A stretch of 64,000 nt of DNA from Paraburkholderia tropica (GTDB taxonomy: Bacteria > Pseudomonadota > Gammaproteobacteria > Burkholderiales > Burkholderiaceae). This document shows positions 26,221 through 36,400 of this stretch, in pieces. The notes under the pieces are model-generated. The model was not told the DNA's origin, searched no databases, and saw only the letters and a list, made by a program, of their open reading frames with translations. Numbering within the stretch: position 1 is the stretch's first letter; every line of letters starts with the position of its first letter. A program made the translations under genes and the position numbers. The stretch is from NCBI RefSeq assembly GCF_900109265.1, contig NZ_FNZM01000020.1, forward strand, positions 120,789-184,788, in the 5' to 3' direction.

Positions 26221-28608
26221 TCATTGATAGTCCGTGAAGCGCGACGGCAACGGCGGCTGTCCAGGCAGCGCCGTGTAACCCGGCACGCTGGCCTTGAACG
26301 CCGCCACCAGCCCGTTGTCGACGTTCGACAGCCCCTTGAGCGTGAGCTGTGCGAGAAAACGCGTGGCCGAATTGTTGCCGCCCGTCGTGTTGACCCCGTT
26401 CGCGTAGCGCTGGATACCCACGCCCAGCGCCCAGCAATCTGCGTCGTACTGCAAACCCAGCAGACCGTCGACGATCTTGTGACCGTTCAGATCGTAGTTG
26501 AAGCGGCCCACCGCGTACACCCGGTGCGAAAACGGCCATTGGGCCGAGATCAGGATCTGGTTGATCGGCTGGTTGTCGAGCGTGGTGTTGTTCTCGCGCG
26601 TGTAGCGATACGCAACGTTGAGCACGCGGCTCGGACCCGGGCTGTAGCCAAAACCGACGCTCGCCTTCTCCAGACGATTATCGTCGGCATTATATTGGAA
26701 CGCAGTTTCCGACGCGAAACCGCCCCCGACCTTCAGCGACATGCCTGCGATCAGGTCGGAATGCGCCGCGCCCGTGGTCGTCTGATCCTGCGTGAGCGTG
26801 ACGCGCTGGTCGCTGAAATAGTACTGCTGCGCGAGCACGAAACGCGCGCGCTCGTCGCCCGTGGCCGGGTCGAGGAAACGCGTGGTGATCGCGGCCGTCA
26901 GGCGGTTCGCGTCGGCGATGCGGTCGTTGCCGACGAAGGTGTTCGGCGTGAAGATCTCCGCGAGCCCGAAGTCGGCCTCGGCGGTATCGAAAAGGGGCGC
27001 GAACTCCTGGTTGCGGTAAGGCGTGTACACATAGTACAGGCGCGGCTCGAGGGTCTGGATGTAGTCCTGGCCGAACAGATGCACCGAGCGGTCGAACACG
27101 AGACCCGTGTCGAAGCTGAAGGTGGGAACCGATTCGGTGAAGCTCTTGGGCGTGCCGACCGGCGAGCCGAACGTCGTGCCCGGCGTGCCGATGTTGCTCA
27201 GGTTGTACGACGCGAAGTGCCACTGCACCTTCGGCGTGACGAAGTAACCCGGCCCCATCAGCGAATACGACAGGTACGGATTGAAGACGACGCGGTCGCC
27301 TTCGGTCGCGTCGTCCTCGGTGATGCGGAAGCGCGAGTAGTCGGCTTCCATGCCGTAGTCGAAGCCGCCGACGTTGTACTTCGCGTACTTTACGTTCAGC
27401 TCGGGCTCGCGGCCATACGGCGCGACCGACGGATACAGCGTCTGCCAGTGCTGGTAGCGGCCGAGCACGGACCACGGTCCGTTGTTGTAGGTGACGCCGG
27501 CTTCCTGCTGGTACAGCAGCTGGGTGCCGTTCAGGAACTGGTTGGCCGGCGACGCCAGGTCTTCCGGATAGGTGTTGTCCGAGACCTTGTTGTAGTAGAT
27601 GTAACCGCCGAACCCGTTGCCGAAGTTCTGGTTGTGCTGGATGAACAGCGCGTAGCGGTTGGTCTTCGTGATCGCGTCGTCGGGCAGGAACGTGCCGGTG
27701 ATCGAGCCCGAGTAATTGGCCGACAGATACCGGTAGTTGCCCTGCAGGAACACGCCGCGCTTCGTGATGAGCTCGGGCGTGAACGTGAAGTCGCGGTTCG
27801 GCGCGATGTTGAAGTAATACGGCAGCGCGATTTCGTAGCCGTTCGTCGAGCTGAGCGAGAACGTCGGCGGCAAGAGGCCGCTGCGGCGGTCGCCCGAGAG
27901 CGGGAACGAGATCCACGGGCTCGCGAAGATCGGCACGTTCTGGAAGAACAGCACGCTGTTATGCGCAACGCCTTCGTCGGCGCCCGTGTCGAAGTCGAAC
28001 TCCGTGCCCTTGATGTACCAGGCGGGATTCGTCGAGCACTGGCAGGCCGTGTAGGTGCCGTTCGTGAGCACCGAGCGCTCGTTGTCGAGCAGGTCGGCGC
28101 GCTCCGCGCTGCCGGAGCCGCCCGTCATCGAAAAATGGTACTTCGGCGTCGGCATGAAGCCTTCGCTCGCGCCGATCTGCAGATGCGCTTCAGGGCCGGT
28201 GAAGCTGGTGCCGTTCTCCACGACGGTGACATTGCCATATGCGTTGGCCATGTCGGTGTCGACGTCGTAATGCAGCGCGTCGCCCTTGACGATGTTGCCG
28301 CCCTGGCGCAGCTCGGCCGCGCCCTTGACGGCCGCGTCGGTGCCCGAGGTGCCGGTGGTCGAGTCGCCGAGGATGAACGTGGCGGGACGATGGCCGGGAA
28401 CGGCCGGAACGTCCTCGAGCTGCGGCGCGAGGCGCAGACTCCACGCGCCGTCCAGCGGCACGGCCTGCGCGGCGTCGCCCGCGAGCTGGGCGTGCGCGAG
28501 CACAGGCACGAGACCCGGCATGGCCACGAGCGCCGCGATGAGCCGCCGCTTGCCCGGCACGCCGTCGTCACTATTGGAGATCGTCTGGAAAAACTGTCTG
28601 GGCGGCAT
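26221..28608 (-). CDS. lptD: LPS-assembly protein LptD
   Basis: Outer-membrane beta-barrel that inserts lipopolysaccharide into the outer leaflet together with LptE. Visible parts: signal region (RRLIAALVAMPGLVPVLAHA), the periplasmic beta-jellyroll (GDALHYDVDTDMANAYGNV, THT-like repeats), a Cys pair in YTACQCSTNPAWYIKG typical of the disulfide-forming residues, then the barrel with PYYFNIAPNRDFTFTPE and a C-terminal part ending SRFTDYQ. An in-frame upstream GTG or ATG could extend it to 28746, but those residues are Arg/Gly-rich and out of character. ATG 28608 gives 795 residues, normal for Burkholderia. First gene of its operon. Confidence 0.95.
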   Translation of the reverse strand: MPPRQFFQTISNSDDGVPGKRRLIAALVAMPGLVPVLAHAQLAGDAAQAVPLDGAWSLRLAPQLEDVPAVPGHRPATFILGDSTTGTSGTDAAVKGAAELRQGGNIVKGDALHYDVDTDMANAYGNVTVVENGTSFTGPEAHLQIGASEGFMPTPKYHFSMTGGSGSAERADLLDNERSVLTNGTYTACQCSTNPAWYIKGTEFDFDTGADEGVAHNSVLFFQNVPIFASPWISFPLSGDRRSGLLPPTFSLSSTNGYEIALPYYFNIAPNRDFTFTPELITKRGVFLQGNYRYLSANYSGSITGTFLPDDAITKTNRYALFIQHNQNFGNGFGGYIYYNKVSDNTYPEDLASPANQFLNGTQLLYQQEAGVTYNNGPWSVLGRYQHWQTLYPSVAPYGREPELNVKYAKYNVGGFDYGMEADYSRFRITEDDATEGDRVVFNPYLSYSLMGPGYFVTPKVQWHFASYNLSNIGTPGTTFGSPVGTPKSFTESVPTFSFDTGLVFDRSVHLFGQDYIQTLEPRLYYVYTPYRNQEFAPLFDTAEADFGLAEIFTPNTFVGNDRIADANRLTAAITTRFLDPATGDERARFVLAQQYYFSDQRVTLTQDQTTTGAAHSDLIAGMSLKVGGGFASETAFQYNADDNRLEKASVGFGYSPGPSRVLNVAYRYTRENNTTLDNQPINQILISAQWPFSHRVYAVGRFNYDLNGHKIVDGLLGLQYDADCWALGVGIQRYANGVNTTGGNNSATRFLAQLTLKGLSNVDNGLVAAFKASVPGYTALPGQPPLPSRFTDYQ

Positions 28609-28881
28609 GTATGGTTTTGGCGTATCGGCCCGGCCGCCTGCCCGCTGTCCCGGCCGCCGCCTCTCGCGCCCCGGCGCCGCTCCGGGCGAGAAACCGGACC
28701 GGCGGCAAACGAGGCGTACAAGGCAACTGCACGCACCAATATTCACAATTCATCGGACGATGGACTGGGCATCAGTGCGGCGGGGGCGAACCGTCATGCG
28801 GGCTTTGGCGCGAGTCGCGTCAAAAAAGTCGTGGGGTATTATATGGCAAGACGTTGTTCCACTGATTTTGCTTCCGGTTAC
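28609..28881 (+). promoter_or_regulatory. Divergent promoter region lptD / amgK
   Basis: Non-coding 273-bp gap between two divergent operons. A TATTAT hexamer at 28837-28842 is a plausible -10 element for amgK; no strong -35 is evident. If transcription starts just after it, ATG 28882 becomes the first usable start of amgK, agreeing with the protein-based choice. The lptD promoter was not resolved. Confidence 0.3.
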
Positions 28882-29943
28882 ATGACCTTCCCTGCTCCGC
28901 CAAACGCCGCGCCGTCGTCCCCCGACGGCCGCCGCGACCTGCTCGCCGCCTGGCTGTCCGGCCATGCGCAACAGTACGCCCTCGACCTGTCCACGCTCGC
29001 GCCCGCCTCCGCCGACGCGAGCTTTCGCCGCTACTTCCGCCTCGCCAGCGCGGGTGCGCACGGCGCGACGCTGATCGCCGTCGACGCCCCGCCGCCCGAA
29101 AAATGCCGCGAATTCGTCCAGGTCGCGCAACTGCTCGAACAGGCCGGCGTGCACGTGCCGCGCGTGCTGGAGGTCGATTACGATGCCGGGCTGATGCTGG
29201 TGACCGATCTCGGCACCGCGTCCTATCTCGCCGCGCTGACCGAAGCCGGTCCCGGTCCGCGCTCGCGCGCGCTGATGCACGACGCGCTCGACGCGCTGAT
29301 CCGCTTCCAGCTCGAAACCAAACCGGGCGTGCTGCCCGTCTTCGACGAAGCCTTCCTGCGCCGCGAGATGGAGCTGCTGCCGGAGTGGTTCCTGGAGCGC
29401 CATCTGGGCCGCAAGGTCGACGACGCCACGCGCGCCATGCTCGACCGCACCTTCGCGCTGCTGATCGCGAGCGCGCGCGCCCAGCCGCAGGTGTTCATGC
29501 TGCGCGATTTCATGCCGCGCAACCTGATGATCGCCACGCCGAACCCCGGCGTGCTCGACTTCCAGGACGCCGTGGAAGGGCCGATCACCTACGACGTCGC
29601 CTCGCTGCTGCGCGACGCGTTCCTGGGCTGGGACGAGGAGTTCGAACTCGACTGCTTCGCGCACTACTGGGAGCGCGCAAAAAAGGCCGGCCTGCCCGTC
29701 GATCCCGACTTCGGCGAGTTCTACCGCCAGCTCGAATGGATGGGCCTGCAACGCCACATCAAGGTGCTGGGTCTGTTCTGCCGCATCAACTATCGCGACG
29801 GCAAGCCGCATTACATGGCCGACCTGCCGCGCTTTCTCGATTACGCGAGCAAGGTCGCGCACCGCTACCGTCCGCTCGTGCCGTTCGCGCGCTTCATCGA
29901 CGAGCTGCGCGGCACGGCGGTCGAAACCGGCTATACGTTCTGA
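28882..29943 (+). CDS. amgK: N-acetylmuramate/N-acetylglucosamine kinase (AmgK, aminoglycoside phosphotransferase fold)
   Basis: Phosphorylates the anomeric hydroxyl of MurNAc (and GlcNAc) in the peptidoglycan-recycling route that bypasses de novo UDP-MurNAc synthesis and gives intrinsic fosfomycin tolerance. The APH-type kinase fold shows SFRRYFRL, VPRVLEVDYDAGLMLVTDLG, the catalytic-loop text FMLRDFMPRNLMI and the metal-binding GVLDFQDAVEGPITYDVASLLRD. ATG 28882 gives 353 residues; an upstream ATG at 28842 overlaps the probable promoter. It is followed 42 bp later by murU. That pairing makes the assignment much firmer than the kinase fold alone. Confidence 0.9.
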   Translation: MTFPAPPNAAPSSPDGRRDLLAAWLSGHAQQYALDLSTLAPASADASFRRYFRLASAGAHGATLIAVDAPPPEKCREFVQVAQLLEQAGVHVPRVLEVDYDAGLMLVTDLGTASYLAALTEAGPGPRSRALMHDALDALIRFQLETKPGVLPVFDEAFLRREMELLPEWFLERHLGRKVDDATRAMLDRTFALLIASARAQPQVFMLRDFMPRNLMIATPNPGVLDFQDAVEGPITYDVASLLRDAFLGWDEEFELDCFAHYWERAKKAGLPVDPDFGEFYRQLEWMGLQRHIKVLGLFCRINYRDGKPHYMADLPRFLDYASKVAHRYRPLVPFARFIDELRGTAVETGYTF

Positions 29944-29985
29944 GCCTGCCCCTCTTCATTGCAACTTCATGACAAGGCCGATTCC

Positions 29986-30717
29986 ATGACGCGCGCCCGT
30001 TTCGAGCGTACGGCGATGATCTTCGCCGCCGGACGCGGCGAGCGCATGCGCCCGCTCACCGACACCTGTCCGAAACCGCTGCTCGCAGCCGGCGGCAAGC
30101 CGCTGATCGTGTGGCAGATCGAGCGCCTCGCGGCGGCGGGCTACACGCGCATCGTCATCAATCATGCGTGGCTCGGCGAGCGGCTCGAAGCGGCGCTCGG
30201 CGACGGCGCGCGCTTCGGCGTGCGTCTGCTCTACTCGCCCGAGCACGAGGCGCTGGAAACCGCGGGCGGTATCGCGCAGGCGCTGCCGCTGCTCGAAAAC
30301 GGCGCCGAGCCGTGCGTGTTTCTGGGCGTGGCCGGCGATATCTACAGCGATTTCGATGTCGCGCGACTCGATGCGCCCGCCCAAACGCTCGCGGCGGCCG
30401 CGCAGCCCGGCATGCATCTGGTGATGGTGCCGAACCCGCCGTTCCACGCGAACGGCGATTTCGCACTGGGCGCCGACGGCGTGCTCGCGCTGGACGGCGC
30501 GCCGCGCTACACGTTCGGCAGCATCGGGCTTTACGACACGCGCATGTTCCACGACCTGCCGCGCGGCACGAAGCGCGCGCTCACGCCGTACTACCGCGAA
30601 ACCATCGCGGCGCGGTGCGCGAGCGGCGAGCTGTTCGAAGGCCGCTGGGAAAACGTCGGCACGCCCGCGCAACTCGCGGCGCTCGACGAGGAATTGCGCG
30701 CAAGAACGCCGCGCTGA
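29986..30717 (+). CDS. murU: N-acetylmuramate alpha-1-phosphate uridylyltransferase
   Basis: Nucleotidyltransferase that makes UDP-MurNAc from MurNAc-1-phosphate, the step after AmgK. The NTP-binding signature MIFAAGRGERMRPLTDTCPKP lies at residues 10-30; GDIYSDFDVARL follows at about 116-127, where family members have the metal-binding Asp. The FGSIGLYDTRMF and WENVGTPAQLAALD blocks complete the family pattern. ATG 29986 (243 residues) is chosen because the conserved fold begins about nine residues later; an in-frame ATG at 29959 would add only nine residues. Related to hexose-1-phosphate guanylyl/thymidylyltransferases, but the amgK neighbour decides. Confidence 0.9.
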   Translation: MTRARFERTAMIFAAGRGERMRPLTDTCPKPLLAAGGKPLIVWQIERLAAAGYTRIVINHAWLGERLEAALGDGARFGVRLLYSPEHEALETAGGIAQALPLLENGAEPCVFLGVAGDIYSDFDVARLDAPAQTLAAAAQPGMHLVMVPNPPFHANGDFALGADGVLALDGAPRYTFGSIGLYDTRMFHDLPRGTKRALTPYYRETIAARCASGELFEGRWENVGTPAQLAALDEELRARTPR

Positions 30718-30737
30718 TTCTTCATTGGCATCAACAC

Positions 30738-30775
30738 GCGCGCGGGACGTGCCGAGGCACGAACGGCGCGCGCTG
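30738..30775. terminator. Possible hairpin between convergent murU and ABC exporter genes
   Basis: An inner stem CGTGC/GCACG (30748-30752 with 30757-30761) is flanked by GC-rich arms that can extend the pairing. No T-run follows, so it is at best a weak or Rho-assisted terminator between the two convergent genes. Confidence 0.3.
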
Positions 30776-30790
30776 CCGCTTCATCCCGCT

Positions 30791-32704
30791 TCAATGCGCC
30801 CCGTTCGCGGGCGCCGCCACGCGTGGATCGACCTGATCAGCCTGATCGCCTTGCACAGGCTCGCTGGCCTTCTGCTGCTGCAACGCCCACATCTGCGCGT
30901 AATGCCCTTGCGTGCGCAACAGTTCGTCGTGCGTGCCGCGTTCGACGATACGTCCGTGATCCATCACGATAATCTGCTCGGCGTGCACGACGGTCGACAG
31001 CCGGTGCGCGATCACGAGCGTCGTGCGGTCGCGCGCGATCGAATCGAGTTCATGCTGAATCGCGCGCTCCGAACGCGAATCGAGCGCCGACGTCGCCTCG
31101 TCGAACAACAGGATCGGCGGATTCTTGAGCAGCGTGCGCGCGATCGCCACGCGCTGCTTCTCGCCGCCCGAAAGCTTCAGGCCGCGCTCGCCCACGGGCG
31201 TGTCATAGCCCTTCGGCAAGCTCTCGATGAACGCGTGAATATGCGCCGCGCGCGCCGCCGCGATCACCTCCTCGCGGCTCGCCGACGGCCGCCCGTAGGC
31301 GATGTTGTAGTAGATCGAATCGTTGAAAAGCACGGTGTCCTGCGGCACGATGCCGATCGACGCGCGCAGCGAATCCTGCGTCACGTCGCGGATATCCTGG
31401 CCGTCGATCGTGATCGTGCCGCCCGCGGCGCGATCGAGATCGTAGAAGCGGAACAGCAGGCGCGCGAGCGTCGACTTGCCCGAGCCGCTGTGGCCCACCA
31501 CCGCCGTCGTCGTGCCCGCGGCAATCGTGAAGCTTACGTCGTGCAGGATCTGGCGCGACGGCTCATAGGCGAAGTCCACGTGCGTGAAGCGCACCTCGCC
31601 GCCGCGCACCGCGAGCGCGGGCGCGTTGGGCACGTCGGGCACTTCGCGCGCGACCGTGAGCAGCGTGAACATGCGGTCCATGTCGGTGAGGCTCTGCTTC
31701 AGTTCGCGATACACCACGCCGAGAAAATTCAGCGGAATGTAGAGCTGCAGCATGAAGGTGTTGATGAGCACGAGGTCGCCGAGCGTGAGCTTGCCCGCCA
31801 TCACGCCCTGAGTCGCGCGCCAGAGAATGAACACAAGCCCCGTGCCGATGATCGCCTGCTGCCCGAAGTTCAGCGCCGACAGCGAATGCTGCGACTTGAT
31901 CGCCGCCGCGCGATAGCGGTGCAGGTTCTCGTCGTAACGCTTCGTCTCCCACTCTTCGTTGCCGAAGTATTTCACCGTCTCGTAGTTGATCAGCGAATCG
32001 ATCGCACGCGAGTTCGCGCGCGAATCGAGTTCGTTCATCGTGCGGCGAAAATGCGTGCGCCACTCGGTCACCTTCACGGTGAAGACGATGTACGCGGCCA
32101 GCGCGCACAGCGTGACGATCGCGTAATACGCCTCGTATTTCACGGTGAAAAAGATCAGCACGAGGCCCACTTCCACGAGCGTCGGCAAGATGCTGTAGAG
32201 CGAATACGAAATGAGCTGCGTGATGCCGCGCGTGCCGCGTTCGATGTCGCGCGACATGCCGCCCGTCTGCCGCTCCAGATGAAAGCGCAACGAGAGCGCG
32301 TGCAGATGGCGGAACACCTTGAGCGCGAGCTGGCGCACGGCGCTCTCGGTGACCTTCGAGAAAAGGATTTCGCGCAGCTCGGTGAACAGCGAAGTCGACA
32401 GACGCACCGCCGCATACGCCACCACCAGCAGCCCGATGCCGCCCATCAGCACGATGCCCGGCGCGTGCTCGGCGCGGCCGAGCGCGGTCAGATGCTGCAC
32501 GGGCGCGAGACCGTCGACGATATGCTTCATCACGACGGGCACGCCCAGATTGGCCACCTTCGCGCCGATCAGGCAGGTGAGCGCGAACGCCACACGCCAC
32601 TTGTAAGCGGTGAGATAGGGCAGCAGCGAGACGATGGTCTGCCAGTCGTTGCGCGGCCCGGTGGCGAGCGGCGCGGGTTCGTTGGAAGCGGAAAAACGGC
32701 GCAT
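30791..32704 (-). CDS. ABC transporter, fused permease and ATPase (Atm1/ABCB7-type exporter)
   Basis: Half-transporter of 637 residues expected to work as a homodimer in the inner membrane. The N-terminal membrane domain has six hydrophobic segments (about residues 25-330). The ATPase domain has Walker A VGHSGSGKSTLARLLFRF, signature LSGGEKQRVAIARTLL, Walker B ILLFDEATSALDSRSERA and the H-loop AHRLSTVVHAEQI. Text such as FNDSIYYNIAYGRPSASREEV and SLINYETVKYFGNEEWE is typical of Atm1/HMT1-like exporters of glutathione-linked sulfur species or metal conjugates. The actual substrate in Burkholderia is not known from this sequence. Confidence 0.9.
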   Translation of the reverse strand: MRRFSASNEPAPLATGPRNDWQTIVSLLPYLTAYKWRVAFALTCLIGAKVANLGVPVVMKHIVDGLAPVQHLTALGRAEHAPGIVLMGGIGLLVVAYAAVRLSTSLFTELREILFSKVTESAVRQLALKVFRHLHALSLRFHLERQTGGMSRDIERGTRGITQLISYSLYSILPTLVEVGLVLIFFTVKYEAYYAIVTLCALAAYIVFTVKVTEWRTHFRRTMNELDSRANSRAIDSLINYETVKYFGNEEWETKRYDENLHRYRAAAIKSQHSLSALNFGQQAIIGTGLVFILWRATQGVMAGKLTLGDLVLINTFMLQLYIPLNFLGVVYRELKQSLTDMDRMFTLLTVAREVPDVPNAPALAVRGGEVRFTHVDFAYEPSRQILHDVSFTIAAGTTTAVVGHSGSGKSTLARLLFRFYDLDRAAGGTITIDGQDIRDVTQDSLRASIGIVPQDTVLFNDSIYYNIAYGRPSASREEVIAAARAAHIHAFIESLPKGYDTPVGERGLKLSGGEKQRVAIARTLLKNPPILLFDEATSALDSRSERAIQHELDSIARDRTTLVIAHRLSTVVHAEQIIVMDHGRIVERGTHDELLRTQGHYAQMWALQQQKASEPVQGDQADQVDPRVAAPANGAH

Positions 32705-33008
32705 GGGCGAACGGCGATGAGCGTGCGGCGCGACGCAGGACAGCAGGTCGAGGCGCGGCGCACGGCGAGATTGGGGGACGCGTTTGATCGCGTGAACGAC
32801 GGGTTCGGCATTGGCCTCCAGCGGGGCCGATTCGGGGCCGACGCGCCTTTCTGGCCGCCCGCCCCACCTGCTGCTTTCCCGTACAATTCCTGATCACCGT
32901 ATTGTCGCAGAAGGCGGCACGCGCCGCTGAGGGCACCCGGTCTGCACGGGCCGTCGATCCATCGGCCACGCCGTTCCTTCCCCGCTTTTATTCTTTGACG
33001 GACACCCG
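32705..33008. other. Divergent intergenic region, ABC exporter / thioesterase
   Basis: A 304-bp gap between two divergent genes that must carry both promoters. A TACAAT hexamer near 32882 on the + strand is a possible -10 for the thioesterase gene, but no matching -35 was convincing. No repeat, small gene or RNA structure was recognised. Confidence 0.3.
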
Positions 33009-33413
33009 ATGACCGATTCCTTCCCGCTCCCCCAGAAGTCGCCCGCGCTGCGCGTCGTGCCGCAACCTTCGGACGCCAACGTGCATGGCGACGTGTTCGG
33101 CGGCTGGATCATGTCGCAGGTCGACATCGCCGGCTCGATCCCGGCAAGCCGCCGCGCCAACGGCCGCGTGGCAACCGTCGCCGTCAACTCGTTCGTATTC
33201 AAGCAGCCGGTGTTCGTCGGCGATCTGCTGAGTTTTTACGCGGATATCGTCAAGACCGGCAACACCTCGGTGACCGTCGAGGTCGAGGTGTACGCCCAGC
33301 GCATGCGGCTCGCGGAAGAAGTCGTCAAGGTGACCGAAGCGACGCTCACCTACGTGGCGACCGGCACCGATCGCCGTCCGCGCGCGCTGCCGCCCGTCGA
33401 ACCCGCGGCCTGA
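33009..33413 (+). CDS. Acyl-CoA thioesterase, YciA-like hotdog-fold
   Basis: Hydrolyses acyl-CoA to free acid and CoA in the cytosol. The 134-residue product shows the hotdog-fold signature PSDANVHGDVFGGWIMSQVD (about residues 20-39), with the catalytic Asp in the N-terminal part as in YciA-type enzymes. It continues with VNSFVFKQPVFVGDLLSFYADI and a C-terminal VTEATLTYVA strand. Length matches E. coli YciA (132). It is a single gene, convergent with the large GGDEF/EAL gene and divergent from the ABC exporter. Chain-length preference is unknown. Confidence 0.9.
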   Translation: MTDSFPLPQKSPALRVVPQPSDANVHGDVFGGWIMSQVDIAGSIPASRRANGRVATVAVNSFVFKQPVFVGDLLSFYADIVKTGNTSVTVEVEVYAQRMRLAEEVVKVTEATLTYVATGTDRRPRALPPVEPAA

Positions 33414-33421
33414 CGTCGCGC

Positions 33422-33452
33422 GCGCAAGCCTCGCACGACGCCGGGCTTGCGC
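33422..33452. terminator. Stem-loop between convergent thioesterase and GGDEF/EAL genes
   Basis: A 9-bp perfect stem, GCGCAAGCC (33422-33430) with GGCTTGCGC (33444-33452), 8 bp after the thioesterase stop and 25 bp before the end of the convergent gene. No T-run follows, so termination is plausible but not proven by sequence. Confidence 0.45.
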
Positions 33453-33476
33453 TGCACCCGCTTCAAGAGCCCCGCG

Positions 33477-36400
33477 TTACTGCGTCCACGCGAGCGCCGC
33501 ACCTTCCTCGTACGACGCGCTCGCACCCAGCAGCGCGGCCACTTCGGGTCCCGGCAACGGCGGCGCGAAGAAGAATCCCTGCAACTCGTCGCACGCGCGC
33601 TCGCGCAGGAACGCGAACTGTTGCGACGTCTCCACGCCTTCCGCGATCACCTGCAGCCGCAACTCGTGCGCGAGCGCGATGATGGCCGCCGTGATGGTCT
33701 CGTCGTCGCCGCTCGTGCCGATATCGGACACGAACGAGCGGTCGATCTTGAGCCGGTCCACCGGCAGGCGCTTCAGATAGCTCAGGCTCGAATAGCCGGT
33801 GCCGAAGTCGTCGATCGCAATCCCCACGCCCTGCTCGTGCAGCGCGTTGAGCATCGACACCGCCTCTTCCGCATTGCGCATCAGCGTGCTTTCCGTGAGT
33901 TCGAGTTCGAGCCAGCACGGTTCGAGCCCCGTCTCGTCGAGCACGCCCTTCACGAGTTCGGCGATGTCGCGCTGATGGAAGGTCTTCGCCGACAGATTCA
34001 CCGACACCCGCACGTTCGGCAGCCCGGCGTCCTGCCACGCGCGATTCTGGCGGCACGCCTCACGCAGCACCCAGTCGGACAGCGGACCGATCAGCCCGCT
34101 TTCCTCGGCGATCGGAATGAACTTCGCCGGCGAGATCAGCCCGGCTTCCGGATCGAGCCAGCGCACCAGCGCCTCCATGCCGACGATGCGCCCGCTGCCG
34201 ATATCCACCTGCGGCTGATAGTGCAGCAGGAACTCGCCGTCACGCAGCGCGCGGCGCAGACGCCGTTCGAGATCCATCCGCGCGCCCGCGGCCGCGTTCA
34301 TCTCCGGCTGATAGAACTGGAACGTGTTGCGGCCCAGTTCCTTGGCGCGGTACATGGCGACGTCGGCCTTCTTGAGCAGCGCCTCGGCGTCGTTGCCGTC
34401 CTGCGGGAACACGCTCGCGCCCAGGCTGCACCCGACGTAAAGCTCGGTGCCGTCGATCAGCACCGGCTCCGAGATCATCGAGCGCGCGCGCTCCATCCAG
34501 TTGATCAGCGATTTTTCGTCGATGGTGTCGGTCAGCACGATCACGAATTCGTCGCCGCCGTGGCGCGCGACCGTGTCGCTCGTACGCGTGCAGCGCGTGA
34601 GCCGTTCGGCGACCACGCCGAGCAGCCGGTCGCCGACGCTGTGGCCGAGACTGTCGTTGACGTTCTTGAAGCCGTCGAGGTCGATGAACACCACCGCCAC
34701 GCCGCGCTCGTGCCGTTGCGCCGACACCAGCGCCTGCTGCAGGCGGTCGCGCAGCAGATTGCGGTTGGGCAGCAGCGTGAGGCTGTCGTAATTCGCCTGA
34801 TATTCGAGCTGCTCCTGATAGCGGATCAGCTCGGTCACATCGTTGATGATGCCGATGTGATGCGTGATGCGCCCGTCGAGATCGGGCACCGGCGCGATCA
34901 GCAGCTGATTCCAGAACAGCGCGCCGTCCTTTCGGTAATTGCGCAGCACGGCGCTCACCTCGCGGTTCGACATCAGCGCCTGGCGGATCGCCACGAGGCC
35001 GTCCTGATCGCGGTCGTCGCGTTGCAGCAGACGGCTGTCCTGACCGACCACTTCGGCGGGATCGTAGCCCGTGATGCGGCGAAACGCCGGATTCGCGTAC
35101 TCGATCAGATTGCTGCCGCCCGGCCCCGGCCCGGTGATCAGAATCGCGTTCACGCAGGCGTCGAGCGCGCGGCTTTGCAGACGCAGCGCAAGATCGGCGC
35201 GCTTGCTTTCGGTCGTATCGGAATAGGTGCCGAGCACGCCCATCACGCGGCCGTCGCCGTCGAGCAGCGGCAGCTTGCTCGTGATCGTCGTGCGATGCAG
35301 ACCGTCGATCGTGAGGTCCTCTTCGAAGTTCAGGCGCGGCAGGCCCGCGACGATCACCTCGCGGTCCTGCGCGCGCATCGACTCGGCGTAGGCTCGCCAC
35401 GGCAGTTCGTCGTCGGTCTTGCCGACGATCTGCTCGGGATACGCGAGGCCCGCGTCGCGCGCGAACGTCATGTTGCAACCCAGATAGCGCGACTCGGCGT
35501 CCTTCCAGAAGATGCGCTGCGGAATGTTGTCGATCACCGTCTCGAGCATCTGGTTCGAGCGCTGCGCCTCGACTTCGGCCTTGATCTGCTCGGTCACGTC
35601 GTCGGCGAGCACGAACACGGCCGCGCGGCCCTGAAACGTCAGCGAGTGATGCGAGATGTCGGCGCTGATGAGCGTGCCGTCGCGACGCACGTGATGCCAG
35701 ATGCCGGCCATCGTGCGGATGTGCTGCGTGAGCGTGTCCGAGCGCGCGAGATGCTGTTCGAGCCGCGTGACGTCGTCTTGCGGACGGATGTCGCGAATCG
35801 TCATCGCGAGGAATTCCTCCTCGCTGAAACCGTACTGCTGGATCGCCGCCGTGTTGACGGCGAGAAAACGCAGCGTCTCGCGATCGAACACGTACATCGG
35901 CACCGGATGCGCGTCGAACAGGCCCTGAAAGCGCTCGTTGCGCTGACGCAGCCCGGCAAGCGCGCGCAGCTTTTCGCGCGCCGCGTTCTCGCGCACGCCG
36001 AACGTGTAGATGAGCAGCGTCGCGCCCGCGAGCATCGTCACGATCAGCAGGATCGAGGCGCGGCTGCCCGCGCGCGCGGATTCCGCCAGCGTGCCCGCCA
36101 GCGCGAGATCCTGCTCGCCCTGCAGCGCGGACAGCTTCGCGTCGATGCGGTCGGCGCGGCCGTCGAGGCGGATGTACTCGCTCGCGATCCACGCAGCCGT
36201 GGACGCGAAAGCCGGCGTGGCGGCGAGCGGCTGCGCGACGACCTGCGCTGAATTGGGCGCGGCGGCGAGTTGTGTGGCGGAGGCGCTGGTTTGTGTGCTT
36301 GTTGACGCGTTCGTTGCCGCGTTCGTTGCCGCGGCATAAGGCTCGGCAAGATTCGACGGACGGGGCGACGACGCAGCCGCATACGGTTCGGCCAGGCTCG

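Noticed and set aside
26224..28881. Rightward open frame covering the whole of lptD and running into amgK
   Set aside because: The part before 28882 is the mirror of lptD, Arg/Val/Gln-rich without motifs. Only the last 353 residues match a family, so the gene was restricted to 28882-29943.
33447..36251. Rightward 934-codon frame opposite the GGDEF/EAL gene
   Set aside because: Shadow composition and no motif; the leftward frame carries intact GGDEF and EAL domains.
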